A stretch of 64,000 bases of DNA from Platanthera guangdongensis (taxonomy: Eukaryota; Streptophyta; Magnoliopsida; Asparagales; Orchidaceae). Under the pieces are notes generated by a model that had not been told where the DNA came from, did no database searches, and saw only the letters and a list, made by a program, of their open reading frames with translations. The stretch lies in contig CM077159.1 of NCBI GenBank assembly GCA_039583875.1, forward strand, positions 104,245,287-104,309,286, in the 5' to 3' direction. Position numbers and translations under genes: made by a program. Positions 42,801 through 53,830 of the stretch are shown piece after piece (within the stretch, counting starts at the first letter, position 1; every line of letters starts with the position of its first letter).

Positions 42801-42914
42801 TACTCATAGGATCGTCTATTTGCAGCTAACTATCAAGATTAATCACAACCATTGATCACTTTGTGATCAAAACAAATGGTACGCGCCTCTCCACATTCTC
42901 TACTTAGAGGCAAG

Positions 42915-42924
42915 TATAAATATA
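42915..42924 (+). promoter_or_regulatory. TATA box of the C1 aORF
   Basis: TATAAATATA lies 111 bp upstream of the aORF ATG, downstream of the motif cluster. The same spacing is found in C2. Confidence 0.6.
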
Positions 42925-43025
42925 CCTAAGTGTGCTTAAAATAAGAAACATTATTCTCGGCCCTTTGCGAACTACTATCTCTCTACAATGAAAGATCATC
43001 AATTCTTCAGAAAATCAGCAAATCA

Positions 43026-45700
43026 ATGGCTCCAAAATGAATGGATTTCTTGTTTGAGGGATCTGAGCTAGTTCAAAATGGCTTCAAGGATGCTCCTGAG
43101 GAAGTCATGCAGGTTCTGCTCCTACTAGAGGTCGTTGACTTAAACTTCGTCTTGTCAGAGCCAGTCCTTATTTGGAAATGGAAAGTTCTGGAATTGTATT
43201 CAATTGCCAATGTGGACTCATCCACATCTAAAATCATATCCTTTTTTAGTGGAAAGAAGATCAAGATCATTATAAAGAGATTATGCCAAGATTTGTATCT
43301 ACCCAAGGCGAATGAGTCATAAGAGGATACTGACTTAATTTAGGATGATGTTAAGACTGCACTGAAGTGGTGTGGGCTCTCCAAGCATACCATTGGGTCT
43401 GTGTTGAGGAAAGCATTGAACAATAGAGGCACGTTCCTAGAGATGTAGTGGGAAAAGCGCTGCTCTGCAAGACATGTTCACATGATAAGATTTCTAGGAA
43501 AATGTTTGAACTTATGACCAGGATCATTCTATCAAAGAAAATGGGCTGGGGCAAAGTGATGTTTGATATAATTGTAGAATGCACCCCAGAACCTAACTTG
43601 GGAAGAATTTTATCTCTATATTTGCACAGCATAGTCCCAGGAATCCTCAACATGAGGCTAAGGATTAAGATCCATCATATGAGTAGGATGGAATCCAGAA
43701 TGTTTGACATATGAGAGAGAGTTCTACAGCCACACCTTCAGTCAACTGAGAAGAAAAAGAAGAAGCCAATTCCAGATGTTTGCATAGAGTGTAATTCATC
43801 TAATAATAGTGGAGAAGAGCCTCATGAGCCAAATCTCTCTGAGTCTACTGAGGAAATAAGGAGAGACATGAGTGCTCAAGTCTTAATGTCCTCTGAACCT
43901 ACTACAAGGTTCTAGCTGGCCAGGCCACAATCTAAAGAAAATCAAGCAAAAGCGGTGGTCACACTAGAAGGTGCACAAGTGGGGAATACTTGTGCTGAAG
44001 TTTAGGGGGAGTCATATCAAATGGGTGTTGCAGTTTAGGATGAGAGTCACCAGATACCTGCTAAAACTGAGGGGGCTACCATCCAGTCTATGCAAGAGGA
44101 ATTGGACACCTTTATTGAGAATATGGAGAAGAGGATTGTTAAAACATCAGAGGGTCCTAAAGTTGTGCTTTTCTGCACTAAAGCTGAGGATGAGCAACTT
44201 CTTGAGAGAGTTATGGAAGATGCTCTTGCTGAGGGGGAGCACAATCAGCTCAATAAGGAGAGTAACCAAATTCCCACTGAGGAGGTTCAACCTACAGAAG
44301 CATTGGAAGAAGAACATCTAATCAACACTACTGAAGATATGAATGTCCCTGTGGACATTATAGAGGTTGAGGGGGAGATTCACACTGAACTCCCTGCTAC
44401 AGAGAATGTTTATAATATAGACTCTTCTGAATCAGGGATGGGCAATGCTGCTGATGAAAATGGAACTCAACAATCTTCTGAGTATAAGATGGCTTATTCT
44501 GAAACTAGAGAAGAAGAAAGGCCAGAGTAACAAAACATCTGTTATGAAGGAACTTCCACCAGGGCTGATAAGATGTCACCTTTCTTTCTAGCCCATTTAA
44601 AAGGGTTGCTGGATGAACAAAGAAGGCAACTAGAGAACTTTGTGGATGAATCTATCAAAAACCTCAGGAATGATTTGTCAATAAAGATTAAGTCCATCTG
44701 GTTTGAGATTAATCTGCTGATAACCAACACTATATCATTCTTCAAGAGGGCTACTCCTGCAGTAACTTTCATAGAAAGCAATCTGAAATTACTATATCAG
44801 ATTAAAAATGGAATTATGGAGAATCAGAATATTCTTTCTTGAAACATGCTGGCAATCCACAATGTACAAAAGGAATTGTTAGAAAAGCACAAGACTATTC
44901 TTGAAAGAAGAATGAATGCATGCACACAAATTCTAGATGATCACTTGCTCAAGCTCAAGGGCCATGTCAATATTGGTGTTAACTATCTGGATGATCAGTT
45001 AACAAAGGACATCACCTCCATGACTAAAGATGTCTCTGAAGAAGTCAAAAAGGGGGAGAAGTAAGTGATAAGGGCTAATACTGAAAATGCAGATTGGACT
45101 ACAAATTTTATAAGAAGCTCAATGGGACTTGAGCAACTCACATATGACAACATACCTACTATTCTTGAACATGTATAAGAAGCACTACATGATGGATTGT
45201 TGGGCCAAAAAAATGATCAGTATGCATAGCATTATGATACTCAGCAGTATGATATTCAAGAAGGTGCTCAGTGGGCTGAACCTGCAACTGATGCTGAACT
45301 TCCCTCTTTCAGCCCTACTATTGAGCAGATTGTCAGGGACAAAGGAAAATTTATTGCTGAAGAAGAAGGGTTCAGGCTCAGCAAGAAGAGGTATAGAGAA
45401 GAAATGGAGTCTATGCCAGACGTTGAGCAATTGAGTCCTCAATCTAGGATGATAATTTTGTCTGCTTGGGACCAAGTTAAGTCCAAGAAAATTGAGAGGG
45501 GAAAGCTTTACAGCTCCCTAGAATGGGCAAAGCTAGAGAGGAATGAAGAAGTTAGGAGTAAGTACAGAAGGGACAAGAAGTCAAGTGTTCTGCCACCATA
45601 TGCATTAGAGCCAAGCAAATACTTCCCCAAGACTTATAGCTACTTTGAGAGTGTTGGGTACATTGATCCCAATGTCCAATATTTGAAGAAGTCCAAATGA
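43026..45700 (+). pseudogene. Family C aORF, copy C1 (full length, decayed)
   Basis: The start ATG at 43026 gives MAPK and then a TGA at 43038. The frame resumes as DFLFEGSELVQNGFKDAPEEV. The N-terminal helical domain matches C2 and C3 and, more weakly, family A (VGKALLCKTCSHDKISRKMFELM; GRILSLYLHSIVPGIL). An acidic linker follows (44090-44530). Then comes a long helical, coiled-coil region (44573-45064, LDEQRRQLENFVDESIKNLR and KDITSMTKDVSEEVKK). The C-terminal block (45404-45700) has YSSLEWAKLERNEEVRSKYRR and SKYFPKTYSYFESV and ends at 45700. The YSS-x-EW...PK-x-Y pattern is shared with family A. At least six frame breaks are present. No signal peptide or membrane helix is visible. Confidence 0.7.
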
Positions 45701-45849
45701 ACAATGGTATACACATGTGTGTAATCTAATAGTTTTCATAAGTTTTGTTTGTGCAGGATGTTCCTTGGAACATGATTAAAAAGGTTGGCCAAGTGACTGT
45801 GACAGGTGGTCACAAGGCAGAGATGTAAAGTGACTGAAATCAGTCTAAG

Positions 45850-46690
45850 TCCACACGAGTTGAGTGAAGACAACTCACTCAACGCCAAATAAGTAGATGC
45901 ATCGAGTAAAGACAAGTCAGCCAAATCCTTTGCTTTGAAAGAGAAGAAAAATGGCAAAGCCCACAGACGTTAAGTGATGTAAACTCACTCAATGTCATAC
46001 AGCTTGAAGCGTTGAGACAAGCTTTCAGTCAAAGACTGAAGACAAGATAGACAGAAAAATCTATCTAAGTACAAAAGCGTTGAGTGATGAAGCTTCACTC
46101 AACGCTCTCAATGCCTCAGCAAGTAAGTAGACTTCAGAGATGTGGCTAAGTATAAAACCATTGAGTGATGAACTTCACTCAAAGCTCTCAATGCCTGTTG
46201 GTTCATGAAGATTGTCCAAGGACAAAAGTGTTGAGTGATGAAGCTTCACTCAACGCTCTCAACGCTTCATAACAGAATTATTGTCCAAGTATTTTGGCAT
46301 TGAGTTAAGCTTGCTCACTTAACGCCTATTGACAAAAAATATATACAAGTATTTTGGCATTGAGTCAAGCTTGCTCACTCAACGCCCAGTGAAAGAAAAT
46401 CTATCTATGTATTTTGGCATTGAGTAAAGCTTACTCACTCAACGCCTAGTGACATAAAATTTGTCTAAATGTTTGGTATTGAGTAAGCTTACTCACTCAA
46501 CGCCTAGTGACAAAAAATCTATCTAAGTGTTTTGGCGTTGAGTAAAGCTTACTCACTCAATTCCTAGTGACATAAAATCTATCTAAGTGTTTTGGAATTG
46601 AGTAAAGCTTACTCACTCAACGCTTAGTGACAGAAAATTTGTCTAAGTGTTTTGGCGTTGTGTGAAGGTTGCTCACTCAACGCCTATACT
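45850..46690. repeat. Family C hairpin array after C1
   Basis: About 12 inverted repeats have arms GCGTTGAG(T) and (A)CTCAACGC around an AAGCTT centre. The two arms lie 21 bp apart, centre to centre. From 46297 on the hairpins recur at 46297, 46357, 46417, 46476, 46535, 46595 and 46655, a 59-60 bp period. Many arms read GCATTGAG, a CG to CA change. The array is probably in or next to the U3 of a family C LTR. Confidence 0.9.
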
Positions 46691-47329
46691 AATATTGTGT
46701 GAATTTGACTAAGTCCATAGATGCTGACATCAGTAAAAGTCAACAAGATTCAAAATGAGGCCAGATGGCTGCAGTATAGGACAAACGACACGGTAGTAAC
46801 TTTTGACTGTTAAAGTAAATGTGCAGATGTCAAATTCAGTGGGGCCCAAGGGTTAAAATAGTCGTTGAGCCTTCGGAATAAAAGAACAGGGATTAGTTTG
46901 GTGAAATTAACTTTTGGATTATTCTGAATAGAAAGAACTTCATCTTCTTCCACGCCATTGTTGGAGCTATTGAAGTTTGAAGGACAAAAATATGCTAATC
47001 CAGAAGTTCAAGTAAGTTAGCCGATGCAAGCTTCATTTGCTACAGCAAGTTCAGAAGGGAGTTCTGAGAAAGAAGAAGAAGCAGAGCATTCAAGTCTCTG
47101 CATTCAAATTAGCTGATTGAAGAACACAAGATCTATCAAATCATCAGTCTTCTTCAGCAAGTTCAAAAACAAGTTTCTAAGTTACTTCCAGCAAAAGAAG
47201 AAGCTTATTGAAGAACTATTTTCTTGTTGCTGAGAAGAAGTTAGGGTTGAGGTAAACTCAACTCAAGAGGCAGGCATAAAAAAATCTCTCTAGTGTCAAG
47301 TCAACCTTACCAACCAACCCTTCTCCATG
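46691..47329 (+). repeat. LTR-like sequence downstream of the C1 hairpins
   Basis: Non-coding. Its counterpart recurs at 50566-51226 after the second hairpin array, so it belongs to the repeated terminal part of family C, probably the LTR. A weak TATA-like AATAAAAGAAC lies near 46876. The LTR ends are not resolved. Confidence 0.5.
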
Positions 47330-47925
47330 TAGGATCCATTCTTGGATCTGAGTGTAGGATCCTTTTTAGATCTGAGTTGTAAACCTATTTTATAAACGCT
47401 GAGGTAGCATCCCAGTGTGGATCTGAGTGTAGGATCTGGTTGCAGATCTGAGGTAGGGATTTGGCCTGAGTATAGGATCCATTTTGGATCTGAGTGTAGG
47501 ATCTGGTTGCATATTTGAGGTAGGGTTGTTTAGCCTGAGGTAGGATTCTGTTGAGAATCTGAGGTAGGGTCGGTGTACCTAAGGTAGGGCTTTGGCCTAA
47601 GAGTAAGGATCCAATTTGGATCTGAGGTAGCGATCTTGAGCCTGAGGTAGGAGAGTCATTCTCTCTGAGTTGTAGGGCACTTGTGCCTGAGTTGTAGGAT
47701 CATTTGGATCTGAGGTAGGGCCTTTACGCCTGAGCTGTAGGAGAGTTATTCTCTCTGAGGTAGGACTATACTCCTAGCCTGAGTTGTAGGGCCTTTAGTC
47801 CTGAAGTAGGTGATCTTTAGATTACTGAGTTGTAGGGCCTTGCGCCTGAGTTGTAAGTTTTGGAGGATACTGAGAGATCCTGCGGGATCTGAGGTGTAAG
47901 CTCTTTGTAGCTGAGTTTTTTTTTG
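47330..47925. repeat. CTGAGGTAGG/GGATCTGAG minisatellite
   Basis: Roughly 20 or more irregular units of the form (NN)CTGAG(G/T)(T)GTAGG alternate with GGATC. The counterpart at 51227-51283 keeps only about two units before the lone family B LTR begins. Confidence 0.8.
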
Positions 47926-48046
47926 GAGAAGTGTCTTGTCTAACAAGAAGTTAGAAAGGTGGGAGGGAATTAATCCCAGCCGTTGATCATTGGTCTTGAT
48001 CTCAAACAAGTACGTGCCTCTTCCGCTTCTAAAACAAAAATAAAAA

Positions 48047-48055
48047 TATAAATAG
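48047..48055 (+). promoter_or_regulatory. TATA box of the C2 aORF
   Basis: TATAAATAG lies 111 bp upstream of the C2 ATG, the same distance as in C1. In C3 the corresponding site is degenerate (CTCTAAATAG at 53717). Confidence 0.6.
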
Positions 48056-48157
48056 GAGTTGTGCATTAGACAAGCCATATTGTTCCTTGCCCTTCACTGC
48101 CCGAGTCTGCTGAGATGAAGAAATAGTTTTACTCGTTCCCAGAAATTCGTGATAGAG

Positions 48158-49690
48158 ATGGCTCCTAAAGGTCAGGACGTTTTGTTCGAAGGCAGCGAAC
48201 TTGTTCGAAATGGCTTCAAAGATGCTCCCGAGGAAGTACAGTTTGGTTTACATCTGCTCCAGGTCGCTATCCTAGAATACGTTCTGTAAAAGCCCTGCTT
48301 GCTATGGAAGCAGGAGGTTGTGGATTGGTACTCGAATGCCACAGTTGACGCATCCTCCAGCAAAATCAAGTCAGCGGTCAGTTGGACAAAGATAAAGATA
48401 ACACCTAGAAGACTAAATAAGGCACTATAGTTTCCTAGGTTCACAAAGACAGATGAAGAAGAAGACCTGGATGCGACAGATGTTAAATCATCCCTGAAGT
48501 GGTATCGCATGTCTAAACACACCACTGACTCCATTCTCAAAAAGGAACTGAACTTGAAAGGTAATTTCCTAGCCGATGTGATTGGGAAAGCCCTGTTATG
48601 CAAGACAGGCTCCCATGATAAAATATCTAAGAAAATATTTGAGCTCTTGGCCGGGGTAATTCTGTCCAAGAGGAGAGATTGGGGAAGAATTCTTTTTGAT
48701 AGAATAGTGGAATGCTTGGCTGAGCCAAATCTGGGAAGAAATCTTTGCTGAATAGTGTTATAGGGATCCTCATTGTGAGACTAGGAACCAAGATTCATCA
48801 CATGAGAAAAATGAATGTAAAGATGTTAGACAAATGGGACTAGGTCCTTCAGCCCGATGGCCCGTCTATTGCCAAGAAGAAAGAGAAATAAGATCTTGTA
48901 CCGGAAGAAAGCACCAACAGTAGTTCATCTGAACACCGTGAAGATGAGTTGTTACCAACCTGATTAATTCTGCAGATGAGACCAGGAAGAACACATGTGC
49001 CTATGTCTCACTTTATTCTAACCCAACTAAAAGGAATTAATTGAGCAGGGCTCAATCTGAAGAAGCTTCTGACCATGATGTTGACATGCTATCAGCTGAT
49101 GAAGCAGGAAGATTGGCAGAGGAGATTGTCAACAAACTATCTACTGTAATGGAGTGGGAATCCTCCAAGTCCCCAACTGCTACTTATATATCTGAACAAA
49201 CACTCCAAGCACCTCTTGTTGGAACCAGTCCTCAAAGTGTGGGCGAGCAGTTCCAGAATCCTCCAGAAGTAAATAAGAATACTGAGAAGGAGGTTGTTGT
49301 TAATGCTGTTGATGAGGCTGCTGCTTTACATGTCACTGAGGACATGACAGAAGTTGATGGGGATCTTCACTCTGAACTCCCTGCTTAGGATCAAGTGAAT
49401 AACATAGAATCCTTAGCATCAGAGAAAGAGTAAACTGTTACTCAATAGCTCAATCCTCGGCATTCACGGTGGCTGACTCTGATAATAAGGCCAATGTCAG
49501 ACCAGAACAAGAAGCTGTCTGTGATGAATGTACATCTGCTAGGATAGATCAATTGCCACCTCTCTTTCTAGCTCAACTGAGAGGCTTGATGGATGAATAA
49601 AGGAGAAATCTGGAAACCTTTACAGATGATGAAATCAAGAACATCAGAAATGAGCTATCTATAGAGATCAAGTATATAAGATTTGAAGTC
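48158..49690 (+). pseudogene. Family C aORF, copy C2 (internally deleted)
   Basis: The start at 48158 reads MAPKGQDVLFEGSELVRNGF. The N-terminal domain has stops (for example TAA at about 48287) but keeps GNFLADVIGKALLCKTGSHDK and WGRILFDRIVECLAEPNLGR. An acidic linker frame runs 49041-49388. The coding similarity ends near 49690, inside the coiled-coil start (DEIKNIRNELSIEIK). It joins directly to the non-coding sequence that in C1 begins near 45810, with TCA shared at the junction. The coiled coil, C-terminal block and about 1.1 kb are therefore deleted. No gag or pol lies between C1 and this copy. Confidence 0.7.
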
Positions 49691-49734
49691 ACAAGACAGA
49701 GATGTGGAGTGACTGAAATCAGTCAAAATCCACA

Positions 49735-50565
49735 GGAGTTGAGTGAAGACAACTCAGTCAATGCCATATAAACAGAAGCATCGAGTAAAGATAAGTCTTC
49801 CAAATCCTTTGCTTTGATAAAGAAGAAAAATGGCAAAGTCCACAGACATTAAGTGATGTAAACTCACTCAACGCCATATGGCTTGAAGTGTTGAGACAAG
49901 CTCTCTCACTCAAAGCCTGAAGAGAAGATATACAGAAAAATTTGTCTAAATACAAAAGTGTTGAGTGATGAAGCTTCACTCAACGCTCTCAACTCCTCAG
50001 CAAGCCAGCAGACTTCAGAGATGCGGCTAAGTATAAATGCCTTGAGTGATGAAGCTTCACTCAATGCTCTCAATGCCTGTTGGTGTGGGAAGATTGTCTA
50101 AGGACAAAAGCGTTGAGTGATGAAGCTTCACTCAATGCTCTCAACGCTTCATAACAGAATTATTTGCCAAGTATTTTAGCATTGAGTTAAGCTTGCTCAC
50201 TCAATGCCTATAGAAAGAAAATCTGTCCAAGTATTTTGGCATTGAGTCAAGCATGCTAACTCAACTCCCAGTGACAGAAAATTTGTCTAAGTATTTTGGC
50301 GTTGAGTAAAGCTTACTCACTCAATTCCTAGTGACAAAAAATTTGTCTAAAAGTTTTGGCATTGAGTAAAGCTTACTCAATCATTGCCTAGTGATAGAAA
50401 AGTGTTTTGGTGTTAAGTAAAGCTTACTCACTCAATGCCTAGTGATAGAAAATTTGTCTCAGTGTTTTGACATTAAGTAAAGCTTACTCAATCAATGCAT
50501 AGTGACAAAAAATCTTTCAAAATGTTTTGGCGTTGATTGAAGGTTGCTCACTCAACGCCTATACT
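49735..50565. repeat. Family C hairpin array after C2
   Basis: Counterpart of 45850-46690 with the same GCGTTGAG/CTCAACGC arms and AAGCTT centres, about 12 hairpins. CG loss (GCATTGAG, CTCAATGC) is more frequent than in C1. Confidence 0.9.
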
Positions 50566-51283
50566 AATATTGCTTGAATTTTACTAAGTCCACAGATGCT
50601 GACATCAGCAAAAGTAAACAAGATTCAAAATGAGGCGGGATGGCTGAAGTACATGACAAATGGCTCTACAGGCCTACAATACAACTTTTGAATATTAAAG
50701 TAAAGGTGCAGCTATCAAATTCAGTGGGACCCACGGGTCAAAATAGCCATTGTGCCTGGGGAATAAAAGACCGAGGATCAGTTTGGTGAAATTAACTTTT
50801 GGATTATTCTGAATAGAAAGAACTTCATCTTCTTGCTCGCCATTGTTGGAGAGGCTGAAGTTCAAAGGAGAAAAATCTGCTGATCCAGATTTTCAAGTAA
50901 GTTAGTTGCAGCAAGCTTCATCTGCTATAGAAAGTTCAGAAGGGAGTTCTGAGAAAGAAGAAGATGTAGAGCATTCTAGTCTCTGTAGTTAAGTTAGCTG
51001 ATTGAAGAACACAAGATCTATCAAATCATCAGTCTTCTTCAGCAACTTCAAAAACAAGTTTCTTAGTTACTTCCAGCACAAGAAGCAGCTTATTGAAGAA
51101 CTATTTTCTTATTCCTAGGAAGAAGTTAGGGCTGAGGTAAACTCAGCTCAGGAGGCAGGCACAAAGAAATATCTCTAGTGTCATGTCAACATTACCAGCC
51201 ACCCTTCTCCATATGGGATCCATTCTTGGATCTGAGTGTAGGATCCTTTTTGGATCTGAGTTGTAAGCCAATTTTATAAAGGC
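50566..51283 (+). repeat. LTR-like sequence downstream of the C2 hairpins
   Basis: Matches 46691-47400 closely, including the CTTCATCTTCTT leader-like stretch and the start of the GGATCTGAG minisatellite. It is cut by the family B LTR at 51284. Confidence 0.6.
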
Positions 51284-51476
51284 TGAGGGATCCATAGTTT
51301 GATTTGGGCTAGGTTCACTAAGATAGGATATTGTGACCCATCATGTATAGCCAGGGTCATAGTCGTGTCCTAGAGTGTAGGCCAAGTCCCTAGTATCAAC
51401 ACCGCATGGACCAGCCATCATCAGATTGCCAGAGACTCAAGACTTAGAGATTTTCCAAAGACTTTGTAAAATGAGT

Positions 51477-52270
51477 TCGACGTTCGTCGAACTCAGGTCG
51501 ACGATTTTCGTTCATAGCTCGACGATCTCAGAGAAAATTCTCTGAGCTAAGCTCGACGAACTTGATTCTCAGGTCGACGATCTTTGGACTCTACCTTCAG
51601 CATTCCAAGTTCGGACTTTGTTCTCTAGACTCAGGTCGACGAACTTAGTTCTCAGGTCGACGAACTTAGTTCTCTGGTCGACGTTTTCTGGACTCTTTAC
51701 TTCAACTTATTATTCCAGAAGTTTCTCAATTTTCTAAGTCCAGAATCATCTTCAGTCAAAAAATTCAAGATTCTCAGCTCGACGAACTTTGACCACTTTG
51801 GCTAAAGTTATCCAGCAATAGTTAGTGGTCCTCAGCTCGACGAAACAAATTCTCAGGTCGATGATTTCTGGATACTTCAACACTTCACACCAAAAGTTTG
51901 TCTCGACACCAGAAGCAAGACTTGTGTCGACACCAACAGCAATTCTGTCAAAACAAAGGATTTATGTCAACAAACTCCAGATTTCTGTCAACATAATAGC
52001 CATGTCGAGACAAGAAGTAATTATGTTGACACCCAGGACTTGTGTCGATACATTCCCCAGAAGTTCTGTCGACAAATTATCAGCTCGACGAAATCAGCTC
52101 GACGAACTTCATACACAGAAAAGGCAAAGTTTCTAGAGAATGCAGTTCTGTTTTAGCTCAACGATCTTGGAACTCAGCTCGACAAACAGAAGCCATCTGG
52201 TCGACGAACACAACTTCTCAGCTCAATGAACTGTGGACTCAGCTCGACGATTTCTGTTATCTATTCGACA
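51477..52270. repeat. Phased TCGACGA array in LTR B2
   Basis: CGACG cores at 51554 and 51575, and at 51637, 51658 and 51679, are 21 bp apart. The gap from 51575 to 51637 is 62 bp, close to three steps. Between about 51900 and 52080 many copies read TGTCGACA or TGTCAACA. Confidence 0.85.
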
Positions 52271-52515
52271 AATCCAGACTTAGTCATTTCCAGTCTTCTG
52301 TCCCTTTCTTAATGCAATGATTCCTGAGTAATTAATTCTTCAATATTCTCTGAATTTAACCGTTAGACAAAGCATTAATTATGGTCTTCTCCAGGATTAT
52401 TGCCTGCCGTTTTCCATGGGATAGTTGAGGAAATAAATCAATGCAGTTTATTCTCAAGGCCGTCAGCATTGATTGCAGAGAAATTCAAATTTCGAAAGAT
52501 AATTTTGACAGGAAA

Positions 52516-52525
52516 TATAAAAGAG
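52516..52525 (+). promoter_or_regulatory. LTR B2 TATA box
   Basis: AATATAAAAGAG is at the position homologous to 11067-11076 in B1. Confidence 0.65.
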
Positions 52526-53350
52526 ATTTTCTCTCTTTTCCTAACCAGAGTGCAATAGAGAAGAATAGAACAGAGACACACAGACAAGAAAATTACAATA
52601 AGTCTGCAATAAGAAATTCTCTGCTCTCTCTCTCAGAATTCTCATACAGCAACTCAAGAAGCCGTAGACCAAAAGAACAATCTGCTACCAGAAGAAGAAG
52701 AACAATCAATCAAAATCAAGAGTCTTCATTCTTCAACTCTCCCCGACACTTCAAAGGACAGCAACTATTCCATCTGTTAAGAAGTTCCTGAAGAACTTTC
52801 TGGTCAAGGCTTAAAGACTGAAGGTCTATCACCCTGAAGCAAAGCTCCAGATTTCCCTGAACCATTCAACATCACAGGGGGAACCATTTGCTAAAATCAT
52901 ATCCACAAGTATTCTCAGTTGTATATTGAGAAAGAGAAGACAATATCATCTCTCACCCCCACTGTATAAAGGGTTATAACTACCTTAAAAAGTTATTCCT
53001 GGTTGCAAGTCACCTAATCAAAAGACTTGAGGTTTGGTTTTTGAGCACCTGATCAAAAGCTCATTGGTGTCAGGAACCTGATCAAAAATCTGAGTGGATT
53101 CTTACTAGGGTGGTAGAAGAGTGGATGTACCCAGGTTGGGGAACCACTATAAATTTCTTGTGTTGTCTGGTTGCCACTTCTTTTTGTTCTTGCTGTGTTT
53201 GTGCTTTTTAGGATTACTGTGTTTATATTTTATTAACTTGTTTGCACTTTCTCAATTACAGCAAAAGCTGTGAAGTTTGTTTAAGGATTTAAGAATGCTC
53301 TATTCACCCCCCCCCCCCTAAAGTATTTCAGATCTAACACATCACTTTCA

Positions 53351-53640
53351 GAATGCAAGGAAGATTGGAAAAGCAAGGAGGAAACTTGTCATTTCCAAAG
53401 AAGTAGGCTGACTTTCTGGAGAAGCTATATCCACTGTTGAGTCGGACACATATCAGGAGGAAGCTTAATCTCCTCTCCTCTATATAAATATATATACACT
53501 GTGCTTATATGTTCCTGGTGGATCTAATCCTTATAGGTAAGTTCAGTCAAAGTGGTCTAATTTTAAGAGCATCGGCTGCATTAGGAGTTCTCTCAATGGA
53601 TGTGTGAAAAATTGACTGTTTGTGGCTAAGTGTCGGGAAT
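53351..53640. other. Unassigned segment between LTR B2 and the C3 aORF
   Basis: Contains a TATA-like CTATATAAATATATATAC near 53483 and no ORF. Family C homology resumes at about 53640 (GGGAATTAATCCCAGACGTTG, as at 47966). Confidence 0.4.
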
Positions 53641-53830
53641 TAATCCCAGACGTTGATCATAGGCCTTGATCTCAAACAGGCGCGTGTCTCTTCCGCTTCT
53701 AAAAGATAAATAAAACTCTAAATAGAAGAAGTTGTTCATAGGACAAGACATAATGTTCCTTGCCCTTCACTGCCCGAGTACGTCGAGATGACGAAATAGT
53801 TTTACTTGTTCCCAGAAATTTGCGATAGAG

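Larger units (their letters stand above)
51284..53350 (+). repeat. Lone family B LTR (B2)
   Basis: Begins TGAGGGATCCATAGTTTGATTTGGGC and ends CATCACTTTCA; 2067 bp, aligned to B1 at both ends. It has no PBS on its right and no polypurine tract or coding region on its left, so it is a solo or broken LTR. The five bases on either side do not match, so flanking DNA was rearranged after insertion. U3 holds the TCGACGA array (51477-52270) and a TATA box (52516), and the shared block is at 53121-53152. Confidence 0.85.

Noticed and set aside
53351..53640. Primer binding site after LTR B2
   Set aside because: The sequence after CTTTCA is GAATGCAAGG, without TGGTATCA, so no internal region follows this LTR.
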